Source: Antitrichia curtipendula
Lineage: Eukaryota; Streptophyta; Bryopsida; Hypnales; Leucodontaceae
Length of the DNA: 64,000 bases
Assembly (NCBI GenBank): GCA_951230915.1
Contig: OX579637.1
Coordinates: 3,844,001-3,908,000 of the forward strand
Direction of reading: 5' to 3'
Shown here piece by piece: positions 14,091 to 27,000 of the stretch. Both the position numbers and the translations under genes were made by a program. The notes below the pieces were generated by a model, which ran no database searches, was not told the origin of the DNA, and saw only the letters and a program-made list of their open reading frames with translations. Within the stretch, counting starts at the first letter, position 1. Every line of letters starts with the position of its first letter.

Positions 14091-15057
14091 CTACTAGATA
14101 GACGGATGCTTTTGTGCTCCTTGAAATCAAGGAGGCCTGGCCTGTCCGCATGTCCCTACGTTTAAGTCCACTAGAACTACTAGATAGGCGGATGTTTTTG
14201 TGGTCCTTGATATCAAGGAGGCTTGTACTGGCCCCATGTCCCTGCGTTTAAGTCCACTTGAACTACTAGATAGATGGATTTTTTTGTCCTCCTTGAAATC
14301 AAGGAGGCTTGGCCTGTCCCCTTGTCCCTGCGTTTAAATCCACTTGAGCTACTAGATAGACGGATGTTTTTGTGCTCCTTGAAATCAAGGAGGCCTGTCT
14401 TGTCCCCATGTCCCTGCGTTTAAGTCCACTTGAACTACTAGATAGACGGATGTTTTTGAGCTCCCTGATATCAAGGGGGAAGGACCTGTCCGCATAACCC
14501 TGCGCTTAAGTCCACTTGAACTCTTAGCTAGGCGGATGTTTTGTGGTCCTTGATATCAAGGAGGCTTGGCCTGTCCCCTTGTCCCTGCGTTTAAGTCCAC
14601 TTGAACTACTAGATAGACGGATGTTTTTGTGCTCCTTGAAATCAAGAGGGCTTGGCCTGTCCCCATGTCCCTGCTTTTAAGTCCACTTGAACTACTAGAT
14701 AGACGGATGTTTTTGTGGTCCTTGATATGAAAAAGGCCCGGCCTGTTCACATGTCCCTGCGTTTAAGTCCACTTGAACTACTAGATAGGCGGATGATTTT
14801 GTGGTCCTTGATATCAAGGAGGCCTGTACTGGCCCCATGTCCCGGCTTTTAAGTCCACTTGAACTACTAGATAGGAGGATGTTTTTGTGGTCCTTGACAT
14901 CAAGGAGGCCTGGCCTGTCCGCACGTCCCTGCGTTTTAGTCTACTTGAACTACTAGATAGGCGGATGTTTTTGTACTCCTTGATATCAAGGAGGCCTAGC
15001 CTGTCCACATGTCCCTGCGTTTAAGTCCACTTGAACTACTAGATAGGCGGATGTTTT
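14080..15057. repeat. About 1-kb segment duplicated 3,266 bp downstream
   Basis: The monomer order here, including the rare CTTAGCTAGGCGG and GATATGAAAAAGGCCCGG variants, recurs at 17,346-18,323 (offset 3,266). It recurs again in a more diverged form near 24.6-25.5 kb (offset 7,212 from the second copy). This marks a second family of higher-order repeats in the central part of the array. Confidence 0.7.
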
Positions 15058-18000
15058 TGTGCTCCTTGAAATCAAGGAGGCCTGTCTTGTCCCCATGTCC
15101 CTGCGTTTAAGTCCACTTGAACTACTAGATAGACGGATGTTTTTGAGCTCCCTGATATCAAGGGGGAAGGTCCTGTCCGCATAACCCTGCGCTTAAGTCC
15201 ACTTGAACTCTTAGCTAGGCGGATGTTTTGTGGTCCTTGATATCAAGGAGGCTTGGCCTGTCCCCTTGTCCCTGCGTTTAAGTCCACTTGAACTACTAGA
15301 TAGACGGATGTTTTTGTGCTCCTTGATATCAAGGAGGCTTGTACTGGCCCCATGTCCCTGCGTTTAAGTCCACTTGAACTACTAGATAGATGGATTTTTT
15401 TGTCCTCCTTGAAATCAAGAAGGCTTGGCCTGTCCCCTTGTCCCTGCGTTTAAATCCACTTGAACTACTAGATAGACGGATGTTTTTGTGCTCCTTGAAA
15501 TCAAGGAGGCCTGTCTTGTCCCCTTATCCCTGCGTTGAAGTCCACTTGAACTAGTAGATAGGCGGATGTTTTTGTGCTCCTTGATATCAAGGAGGCCTGT
15601 CCTGTCCACATGTCCCTGCGTTTAAGTCCACTTGAACTACTAGATAGACGGATGCTTTTGTGCTCCTTGAAATCAAGGAGGCCCGGCCTGTCCGCATGTC
15701 TCTGCGTTTAAGTCCACTAGAACTACTAGATAGGCGGATGTTTTTGTGGTCCTTGATATCAAGGAGGCTTGTACTGGCCCCATGTCCCTGCGGTTAAGTC
15801 CACTTGAACTACTAGATAGATGGATGTTCTTGTGCTCCTTGAAATCAAGGAGGCTTGGCCTGTCCCTATGTCTCTTCAATCAGGTCCACTTGGACTACTA
15901 GATAGGCTGAGGTTCTTGTGGTCCTTGATATCAAGGAGGCCTGTCCTGTCCCCATGTCCCTGCATTTAAGTCCACTTGAACTACTAGATAGGCGGAGGTT
16001 TTTGTGCTTCTTGAAACCAAGGAGGCTTGGCCTGTCCCTATGTCTCTTCAATCAGGTCCACTTGGACTACTAGATAGGCTGAGGTTCTTGTGGTCCTTGA
16101 TATCAAGGAGGCCTGTCCTGTCCCCATGTCCCTGCTTTTAAGTCCACTTGACCTACTAGATAGACGGATGTTTTTGTGCTCCTTGAAATCAAGGAGGCTT
16201 GGCCTGTCCCCTTTTCCTTGCGTTTAAGTCCACTTGAACTACGAGATAGACGGATGTTTTTGTGCTCCTTGAAGTCAAGGAGGCTTGGCCTGTCCCCATG
16301 TCCCTGTTTTTAAGTCCACTTGAACTACTAGATAGACGGATGCTTTTGTGGTCCTTGATATTAAGGAGGCCCGGCCTGTTCACATGTCCCTGCGTTTAAG
16401 TCCACTTGAACTACTAGATAGGCGGATGATTTTGTGTTCCTTGATATCAAGGAGGCCTGTCCTGTCCCCATGTCCCTGCGTTTAAGTCCACTTGAACTAC
16501 TAGATAGACGGATGTTTTTGTGCTCCTTGAAATCTAGGAGGCCTGTCTTGTCCCCAAGTCCCTGCGTTTAAGTCCACTTGAACTACTAGATAGACGGATG
16601 CTTTTGTGCTCCTTGAAATCAAGGAGGCCCGGCCTGTCCGCATGTCTTTGCGTTTAAGTCCACTAGAACTACTAGATAGGCGGATGTTTTTGTGGTCCTT
16701 GATATCAAGGAGGCTTGTACTGGCCCCATGTCCCTGCGGTTAAGTCCACTTGAACTACTAGATAGATGGATGTTCTTGTGCTCCTTGAAATCAAGGAGGC
16801 TTGGCCTGTCCCTATGTCTCTTCAATCAGGTCCACTTGGACTACTAGATAGGCTGAGGTTCTTGTGGTCCTTGATATCAAGGAGGCCTGTCCTGTCCCCA
16901 TGTCCCTGCTTTTAAGTCCACTTGAACTACTAGATAGGCGGATGTTTTTGTGCTCCTTGATATCAAGGAGGCCTGTCTTGTCCCCAAGTCCCTGCGTTTA
17001 AGTCCACTTGAACTACTAGATAGACGGATGTGTTTGTGCTCCTTGAAATCAAGGAGGCTTGGCCTGTCCCTATGTCTCTTCAATCAGGTCCACTTAGACT
17101 ACTAGATAGGCTGATGTTTTTGTGGTCCTTGATATCAAGGAGGCCTGTCCTGTCCCCATGTTCCGGCGTTTAAGTCCACTTGAGCTATTAGATAGGCGAA
17201 TGTTCTTGTGCTCCTTGATATCAAGGAGGCTTGTCCTGTCCCCATGTCCCTGCGTTTAAGTCCACTTGAACTACTAGATATGCGGATGTTTTTGTGCTCC
17301 TTGATATCAAAGAGGCTTGTCCTGGCCCCATGTCCTTGCGTTTAAGTCCACTTGAACTACTAGATAGACGGATGCTTTTGTGCTCCTTGAAATCAAGGAG
17401 GCCTGGCCTGTCCGCCTGTCCCTACGTTTAAGTCCACTAGAACTACTAGATAGGCGGATGTTTTTGTGGTCCTTGATATCAAGGAGGCTTGTACTGGCCC
17501 CATGTCCCTGCGTTTAAGTGCACTTGAACTACTAGATAGATGGATTTTTTTGTCCTCCTTGAAATCAAGGAGGCTTGGCCTGTCCCCTTGTCCCTGCGTT
17601 TAAATCCACTTGAACTACTAGATAGACGGATGTTTTTGTGCTCCTTGAAATCAAGGAGGCCTGTCTTGTCCCCATGTCCCTGCGTTTAAGTCCACTTGAA
17701 CTACTAGATAGACGGATGTTTTTGAGCTCCCTGATATCAAGGGGGAAGGTCCTGTCCGCATAACCCTGCGCTTAAGTCCACTTGAACTCTTAGCTAGGCG
17801 GATGTTTTGTGGTCCTTGATATCAAGGAGGCTTGGCCTGTCCCCTTGTCCCTGCGTTTAAGTCCACTTGAACTACTAGATAGACGGATGTTTTTGTGCTC
17901 CTTGAAATCAAGAGGGCTTGGCCTGTCCCCATGTCCCTGCTTTTAAGTCCACTTGAACTACTAGATAGACGGATGTTTTTGTGGTCCTTGATATGAAAAA

Positions 18001-21000
18001 GGCCCGGCCTGTTCACATGTCCCTGCGTTTAAGTCCACTTGAACTACTAGATAGGCGGATGATTTTGTGGTCCTTGATATCAAGGAGGCCTGTACTGGCC
18101 CCATGTCCCTGCTTTTAAGTCCACTTGAACTACTAGATAGGAGGATGTTTTTGTGGTCCTTGACATCAGGGAGGCCTGGCCTGTCCGCACGTCCCTGCGT
18201 TTAAGTCTACTTGAACTACTAGATAGGCGGATGTTTTTGTACTCCTTGATATCAAGGAGGCCTAGCCTGTCCACATGTCCCTGCGTTTAAGTCCACTTGA
18301 ACTACTAGATAGGCGGATGTTTTTGTGGTCCTTGACATCAAGGAGGCTTGGCCTGTCCCCTTGTCCCTGCGTTTAACTCCACTTGAACTACTAGACAGAC
18401 GGATGTTTTTGTGCTCCTTGAAATTAAGGAGGCTTGGCCGGTCCCCATGTCCCTGCTTTTAAGTCCACTTGAACTACTAGATAGACGGATGTTTTTGTGC
18501 TCCTTGAAATCAAGGAGGCAGGCCTGTCCCATGTCCCTGCGTTTAAGTCCACTTGAACTACTAGATAGGAGGATGTTTTTGTAGTCCTTGATATCAAGGA
18601 GGCTTGGGCTGTCCGCATGTCCCTGCGTTTAAGTCCACTAGAACTACTAGATAGACGGAGGTTTTCGTGGTCCTTGATATCAAGGAGGCTTGTACTGGCC
18701 CTATGTCCCTGCGTTCAAGTCCACTTGAACTACTAGATAAACGGATGTTTTTGTGCTCCTTGAAATCAAGGAGGCTAGCCTGTCCCATGTCCCTGCTTTG
18801 AAGTCCACTTGAACTACTAGATAGGCGGATGTTTTTGTGCTCCTTGATATCAAGGAGGCCTGTCTTGTCCCCATGTCCCTGCGTTTAAGTCCAGTTGAAC
18901 TACTAGATAGACGGATGTTTTTGTGGTCCTTGAAATCAAGGAGGCTTGGCCTGTCCCTATGTCTCTTCAATCAGGTCCACTTGGACTACTAGATAGGCGG
19001 ATGTTTTTGTGGTCCTTGATATGAAGGGGGAAGGTCCTGTCCGCATAACCCTGCGATTAAGTCCACTTGAACAACTAGATAGGCGGATGTTTTGTGGTCC
19101 TTGATATCAAGGAGGCCTGTCCGGTCCGCATGTCCCTGCGTTTAAGTCCACTTGAACTACTAGATAGACGGATGTTTTTGTGCTCCTTGAAATCAAGGAG
19201 GCTTGGCCTGTCCCCTTGTCCCTGCGTTTAAGTCCACTTGAACTACTAGATAGACGGATGTTTTTGTGCTCCTTGAAATCAAGGAGGCTTGGCCTCTCCC
19301 CATGTCCCTGCTTTTAAGTTCACTTGAACTACTACATAGACGGATGTTTTTGTGGTCCTTGATATTAGGGAGGCCCGGCCTGTCCACATGTCCCTGCGTT
19401 TAAGTCCACTTGAACTACTAGATAGACGGATGTTTTTGTGCTCCTTGATATCAAGGAGGCCTGTCCTGTCCCCATGTCCTTGCTTTTAAGTCCACTTGAA
19501 CTACTAGACAGAAGGATATTTTTGTGGTCCTTGACATCAAGGAGGCCTGGCCTGTCCGCATGTCCCTGCGTTTAAGTCCACTAGAACTACTAGATAGGCG
19601 GATGTTTTTGTGGTCCTTGAAATTAAGGAGGCCTGTCTTGTCCCCATGTCCCTGCGTTTAAGTCCATTGAACTACTAGATAGACGGATGTTTTTGTGCTC
19701 CTTGAAATCAAGGTGGCCTGTCCTGTCCGCATGTCCCTGCGTTTAAGTCCACTTGAACTACTAGATAGACGGATGTTTTTGTGCTCCTTGATATCAAGGA
19801 GGCCCGGCCTGTTCACATGTCCCTGCGTTTAGGTCCACTTGAACTACTAGATAGGCGGATTATTTTGTAGTACTTGATATCAAGGAGGCTTGTCCTGTCT
19901 CCATGTCCCTGCTTTTAAGTCCACTTGAACTACTAGATAGGAGGATGTTTTTGTGCTCCTTGATATCAAGGAGGCCAAGCCTGTCCCCATTTCCCTCCGC
20001 TTAGGTCCATTTGAACAACTAGATAGGCGGATGTTCTTGTGTTTTTCATATCAAGGAGGCTTGTCTTGTCCCCATGTCCTTGCGTTTAAGTCCATTTGAA
20101 CTACTAGTAGGCGGATGTTTTTGTGGTCCCTGATATTAAGGAGGCCTATCCTGTCCCCATGTCCCTGCTTTTAAGTCCACTTGAACTACTAGATAGACGG
20201 ATGTTTTTGTGCTTCTTGAAATCAAGGAGGCTTGGCCTGTCCCCATGTCCTTGCTTTTAAGTCCACTTGAACTACTAGTAGGCGGATGTTTTTGTGGTCC
20301 CTGATATTAAGGAGGCCTATCCTGTCCCCATGTCCCTGCTTTTAAGTCCACTTGAACTACTAGATAGACGGATTATTTTGTGGTCCTTGATATCAAGGAG
20401 GCCTGTCCTGTCCCCATGTCCCTGCTTTTAAGTCCACTTGAACTACTAGATAGGAGGATGTTTTTGTGGTCCTTGACATCAAGGAGGCCTGTCCTGTCCG
20501 CATGTCCCTGCGTTTAGGTCCACTTGAACTACTAGATAGACGGAGGGTTTTGTCCTCCTTGAAATCAAGGAGGCTTGGCCTGTCCCTATGTCTCTTCAAT
20601 CAGGTCCACTTGAACTACTAGATAGGCAGACGTTTTTGTGGTCCTTGAAATCAAGGAGGCTTGGCTTGTCCCCATGTCCCTGCGTTTAAATCCACTTGAA
20701 TTACTAGTTAGGCGGATGTTCTTGTGCTCCTTGATATCAAGAAGGCCTGTCCTGTCCCCATGTCCCTGCGTTTAAGTCCACTTGAACAACTAGATAGGCG
20801 GATGTTTTTGTGGTCCTTGAAATTAAGGAGGGCTGTCCTGTCCGCATGTCCCTGCGTTTAAGTCCACTTAAACTACTAGATAGGCGGATGTTTTTGTGGT
20901 CCTTGATATCAAGGAGGCTTGTACTGGCCCCAGGTCCCTGCATTTAAGTCCACTTGAACTACTAGATAGACGGATGATTTTGTGCTCCTTGAAATGAAGG

Positions 21001-24000
21001 AGGCTTGACCTGTCCCCATGTCCCTGCGTTTAAATCCACTTGAACTACTAGATAGGCGGATGTTTTTGTGCTCCTTGATATCAAGGAGGCCTGTCTTGTC
21101 TCCATGTCCCTGCCTTTAAGTCCACTTGAACTACTAGATAGACGGAGGTTTTTGTGCTCCTTGATATCAAGGAGGCTTGGCCTGTCCTATGTCCTTGCTT
21201 TTAAGTCCACTTGAACTACTAGTTAGACGGAGGTTTTTGTGCTCCTTGAAATCAAGGAGGCTTGGCCTGTCCCTATGTCTCTTCAATCAGGTCCACTTGG
21301 ACTACTAGATAGGCTGATGTTTTTGTGGTCCTTGATATCAAGGAGGCCTGTCCGGTCCGCATGTCCCTGCGTTTAAATCCACTTGAACTACTAGATAGAC
21401 GGATGTTTTTGTGCTCCTTGAAATCAAGGAGGCTTGGCCTGTCCCCATGTCCCTGCTTTTAAGTCCACTTGAACTACTAGATATGCGGATGTTTTTGTGG
21501 TCCTTGATATCAAGGAGGCCTGGCCTGTCCACATGTCCCTACGTTTAAGTCCACTTGAACTACTAGATAGGCGGATGTTTTTGTGCTCCTTGAAATTAAG
21601 GAGGCCTGTCCGGTCCGCATGTCCCTGCGTTTAAATCCACTTGAACTACTAGATAGGCGGATGTTTTTGTGCTCCTTGAAATCAAGGAGGCTTGGCCTGT
21701 CCCCATGTCCCTGCTTTTAAGTCCACTTGAACTACTAGATAGATGGATGTCTTTGTGCTCCTTGAAATCAAGGAGGCTTGGCCTGTCCCCATGTCCCTGC
21801 TTTTAAGTCCACTTGAACTACTAGATAGACGGATGTTTTTGTGGTCCTTGATATTAAGGAGGCCCGGCCTGTTCACATGTCCCTGCGTTTAGGTCCACTT
21901 GAACTACTAGATAGGCAGATTATTTTGTCGAACTTGATATCAAGGAGGCCAAGCCTGTCCCCATGTCCCTGCGTTTAAGTCCACTAGAACTACTAGATAG
22001 GCGGATGTTTTCGTGGTCCTTGAAATCAAGGAGGCCTGTCCTGTCCGCATGTCCCTGCGTTTAAGTCCACTTAAACTACTAGATAGGCGGATGTTTTTGT
22101 GCTCCTTGATATCAAGGAGGCGTGACTTGTCCCCATGTCCCTGCGTTTAAGTCCACTTGAACTACTAGACAGACGGAGGTTTTTGTGCTCCTTGAAATCA
22201 AGGAGGCTTGGCCTGTCCCCATGTCCCTGCTTTTAAGTCCACTTGAACTACTAGATAGGCAGATGTTTTTGTGGTCCTTGATATCAAGGAGGCCTGTCTT
22301 GTCCCCATGTCCTTGCGTTTAAGTCCACTTGAACTACTAGATAGACGGGGGTTTTTGTACTCCTTGAAATCAAGGAGGCTTGGCCTGTCCCTATGTCTCC
22401 TCAATCAGGTCCACTTGGACTACTAGATAGGCTGATGTTTTTGTGGTCCTTCATATCAAGGGGGAAGGTCCTGTCCGCATAACCCTGCGTTTAAGTCCAC
22501 TTGAACTACTAGATAGGCGCATGTTTTGTGCTCCTTGATATCAAGGAGGCCTGTCCGGTCCCCATGTCCCTGCTTTTAAGATCACTTGAACTACTAGATA
22601 GACGGATGTTTTTGTGGTCCTTGATATCAAGGAGGCTTGGCTTGTCCCCATGTCCCTGCGTTTAAGTCCATTTGAACTACTAGATAGACGGATGTTTTTG
22701 TGGTCCTTGATATTAAGGAGGCCCGGCCTGTTCACATGTCCCTACGTTTAAGTCCACTTGAAATACTAGATAGGCGGATTATTTTGTGGTACTTGATAAC
22801 AAGGAGGCCTATCCTGTCCCCATGTCCCTGCTTTTAAGTCCACTTGAACTATTAGATAGACGGATGTTTTTGTGCTCCTTGAAAGCAAGGAGGCTTGGCC
22901 TGTCCCCTTGTCCCTGCGTTTAAGTCCACTTGAACTACGAGATAGACGGATGTTTTTGTGCTCCTTGAAGTCAAGGAGGCTTGGCCTGTCCGCATGTCCC
23001 TGCTTTTAAGTCCACTTGAACTACTAGATCGACGGATGCTTTTGTGGTCCTTGATATTAAGGAGGCCCGGCCTGTTCACATGTCCCTGCGTTTAAGTCCA
23101 CTTGAACTACTAGATAGGCGGATGATTTTGTGGTCCTTGATATCAAGGAGGCCTGTCCTGTCCCCATGTCCCTGCTTTTAAGTCCACTTGAACTACTAGA
23201 TAGACGTTTGTTTTTGTGCTCCTTGAGATCAAGGAGGCTTGGCCTGTCCCCATGTCCCTGCGTTTAAATCCACTTGAACTACTAGATAGGCGGATGTTTT
23301 TGTGCTCCTTGATATCAAGGAGGCTTGTCTTGTCTCCATGTCCCTGCGTTTAAGTCCACTTGAACTACTAGATAGGAGGATGTTTTTGTGGTCCTTGACA
23401 TCAAGGAGGCCTGGCCTGTCCGCATGTCCCTGCGTTTAAGTCCACTAGAACTACTAGATAGGCGGATGTTTTTGTGGTCCTTGATATCAAGGAGGCTTGT
23501 ACTGGCCCCATGTCCCTGCGTTTATGTCCACTTGAACTACTAGATAGACGTTTGTTTTTGTGCTCCTTGAAATCAAGGAGGCTTGGCCTGTCCCCATGTC
23601 CCTGCGTTTAAATCCACTTGAACTACTAGATAGGCGGATGTTTTTGTGCTCCTTGATATCAAGGAGGCCTGTCTTGTCTCCATGTCCCTGCGTTTAAGTC
23701 CACTTGAACTACTAGATAGACGGATGTTTTTGTGGTCCTTGAAATCAAGGAGGCTTGGCCTGTCCCCATGTCCCTGCGTTTAAATCCACTTGAACTACTA
23801 GATAGGCTGATGTTTTTGTGCTCCTTGATATCAAGGAGGCCTGTCTTGTCCCCAAGTCCCTGCGTTTAAGTCCACTTGAACTACTAGATAGACGGATGTG
23901 TTTGTGCTCCTTGAAATCAAGGAGGCTTGGCCTGTCCCTATGTCTCTTCAATCAGGTCCACTTGGACTACTAGATAGGCTGATGTTTTTGTGGTCCTTGA

Positions 24001-27000
24001 TATGAAGGGGGAAGGTCCTGTCCGCATAACCCTGTGATTAAGTCCACTTGAACTACTAGATAGGCACATATTTTTGTGCTCCCTGATATCAAGGAGGCCT
24101 GTCCTGTCCCCATGTTCCTGCGTTTAAGTCTACTTGAACTAATAGATAGACGGATGCTTTTGTGGTCCTTGATATCAAGGAATCCTGTCCTGTCCACATG
24201 TCCCTGCGTTTAAGTCCACTTGAACTACTAGATAGACGGATGCTTTTGTGGTCCTTGATATTAAGGAAGCCCGGCCTGTTCACATGTCCCTACGTTTAGG
24301 TCCACTTGAACTACTAGATAGGCGGATGTTTTTGTGGTCCTTGATATCAAGGAGGCCTGGCCTGTCCACATGTCCCTGTGTTTAAGTCCACTTGAACTAC
24401 TAGATAGGCGGATGTTTTTGTGGTCCTTGAAATCAAGGAGGCCTGTCCTGTCCGCTTGTCCCTGCGTTTAAGTCCACTTAAACTACTAGATAGGCGGATG
24501 TTTTTGTGGTCCTTGATATCAAGGAGGCTTGTACTGTCCCCATGTCCCTGCGTTTAAGTCTACTTGAACTACTAGATAAGCGGATGTTTTTGTGGTCCTT
24601 GATATCAAGGAGGCCTGGCCTGTCCACATGTCCCTGTGTTTAAGTCCACTTGGACTACTAGATAGACGGATGTTTTTGTGCTCCTTGAAATCAAGGAGGC
24701 CTGGCCTGTCCGCATGTCCCTACGTTTAAGTCCACTAGAACTACTGAATAGGCGGATGTTTTTGTGGTCCTTGAAATCAAGGAGGCTTGGCCTGTCCCCT
24801 TGTCCCTGCGTTTAAATCCACTTGAACTACTAGATAGACGGATGTTTTTGTGCTCCTTGAAATCAAAGAGGCCTGTCTTGTCTCCATGTCCCTGCGTTTA
24901 AGTCCACTTGAACTACTAGATAGACGGATGTTTTTGAGCTCCCTGATATCAAGGGGGAAGGTCCTGTCCGCATAACCCTGCGCTTAAGTCCACTTGAACT
25001 CTTAGCTAGGCGGATGTTTTGTGGTCCTTGATATCAAGGAGGCTTGGCCTGTCCCCTTGTCCCTGCGTTTAAGTCCACTTGAACTACTAGATAGACGGAT
25101 GTTTTTGTGCTCCTTGAAATCAAGAGGGCCTGGCCTGTCCCCATGTCCCTGCTTTTAAGTCCACTTGAACTACTAGATAGACGGATGTTTTTGTGGTCCT
25201 TGATATGAAAGAGGCCCGGCCTGTTCACATGTCCCTGCGTTTAAGTCCACTTGAACTACTAGATAGGCGAATGATTTTGTGGTCCTTGATATCAAGGAGG
25301 CCTGTACTGGCCCCATGTCCCTGCTTTTAAGTCCACTTGAACTACTAGATAGGAGGATGTCTTTGTGGTCCTTGACATCAAGGAGGCCTGGCCTGTCCGC
25401 ACGTCCCTGCGTTTAAGTCTACTTGAACTACTAGATAGGCGGATGTTTTTGTGCTCCTTGATATCAAGGAGGCCTAGCCTGTCCACATGTCCCTGCGTTT
25501 ATGTCCACTTGAACTACTAGATAGGCGGATGTTTTTGTGGTCCTTGATATCAAGGAGGCTTGGCCTGTCCCCTTGTCCCTGCGTTTAAGTCCACTTGAAC
25601 TACTAGATAGACGGAGATTTTTGTGCTCCTTGAAATCAAGGAGGCTTGGCCTGTCCCCATGTCCCTGCTTTTAAGTCCACTTGAACTACTAGATAGACGG
25701 ATGTTTTTGTGGTCCTTGATATTAAGGAGGCCCGGCCTGTTCACATGTCCCTACGTTTAGGTCCACTTGAACTACTAGATAGGCGGATTATTTTGTGGTA
25801 CTTGATATCAAGGAGGCTTGTCCTGTCTCCATGTCCCTACTTTTAAGTCCACTTGAACTACTAGATAGGAGGATGTTTTTGTGGTCCTTGACATCAAGGA
25901 GGCCGGTCCTGTCCGCATGTCCCTGCGTTTAGGTCCACTTGAACTACTAGATAGACGGAGGGTTTTGTCCTCCTTGAAATCAAGGAGGCTTGGCCTGTCC
26001 CTATGTCTCTTCAATCAGGTCCACTTGAACTACTAGATAGGCAGATGTTTTTGTGGTCCTTGAAATCAAGGAGGCTTGGCTTGTCCCCATGTCCCTGCGT
26101 TTAAATCCACTTGAACTACTAGTTAGGCGGATGTTCTTGTGCTCCTTGATATCAAGAAGGCCTGTCCTGTCCCCATGTCCCTGCGTTTAAGTCCACTTGA
26201 ACTACTAGATATGCGGATGTTTCTGTGGTCCTTGATATCAAGGAGGCCTGGCCTGTCCACATGTCCCTGTATTTAAGTCCACTTGAACTACTAGATAGGC
26301 GGATGTTTTTGTGGTCCTTGAAATTAAGGAGGCCTGTCCTGTCCGCATGTCCCTGCGTTTAAGTCCACTTAAACTACTAGATAGGCGGATGTTTTTGTGG
26401 TCCTTGATATCAAGGAGGCTTGTCTTGTCCCCATGTCCCTGCGTTTAAGTCCACTTGAACTACTAGATAGACGGAGGCTTTTGTGCTCCTTAAAATCAAG
26501 GAGGCTTGTCCTGTCTCCATGTCCCTACTTTTAAGTCCACTTGAACTACTAGATAGGAGGATGTTTTTGTGGTCCTTGACATCAAGGAGGCCGGTCCTAT
26601 CCGCATGTCCCTGCGTTTAGGTCCACTTGAACTACTAGATAGACGGAGGGTTTTGTCCTCCTTGAAATCAAGGAGGCTTGGCCTGTCCCTATGTCTCTTC
26701 AATCAGGTCCACTTGAACTACTAGATAGGCAGATGTTTTTGTGGTCCTTGAAATCAAGGAGGCTTGGCTTGTCCCCATGTCCCTGCGTTTAAATCCACTT
26801 GAACTACTAGTTAGGCGGATGTTCTTGTGCTCCTTGATATCAAGAAGGCCTGTCTTGTCCCCATGTCCCTGCGTTTATGTCCACTTGAACTACTAGATAT
26901 GCGGATGTTTTTGTGGTCCTTGATATCAAGGAGGCCTGGCCTGTCCACATGTCCCTGTATTTAAGTCCACTTGAACTACTAGATAGGCGGATGTTTTTGT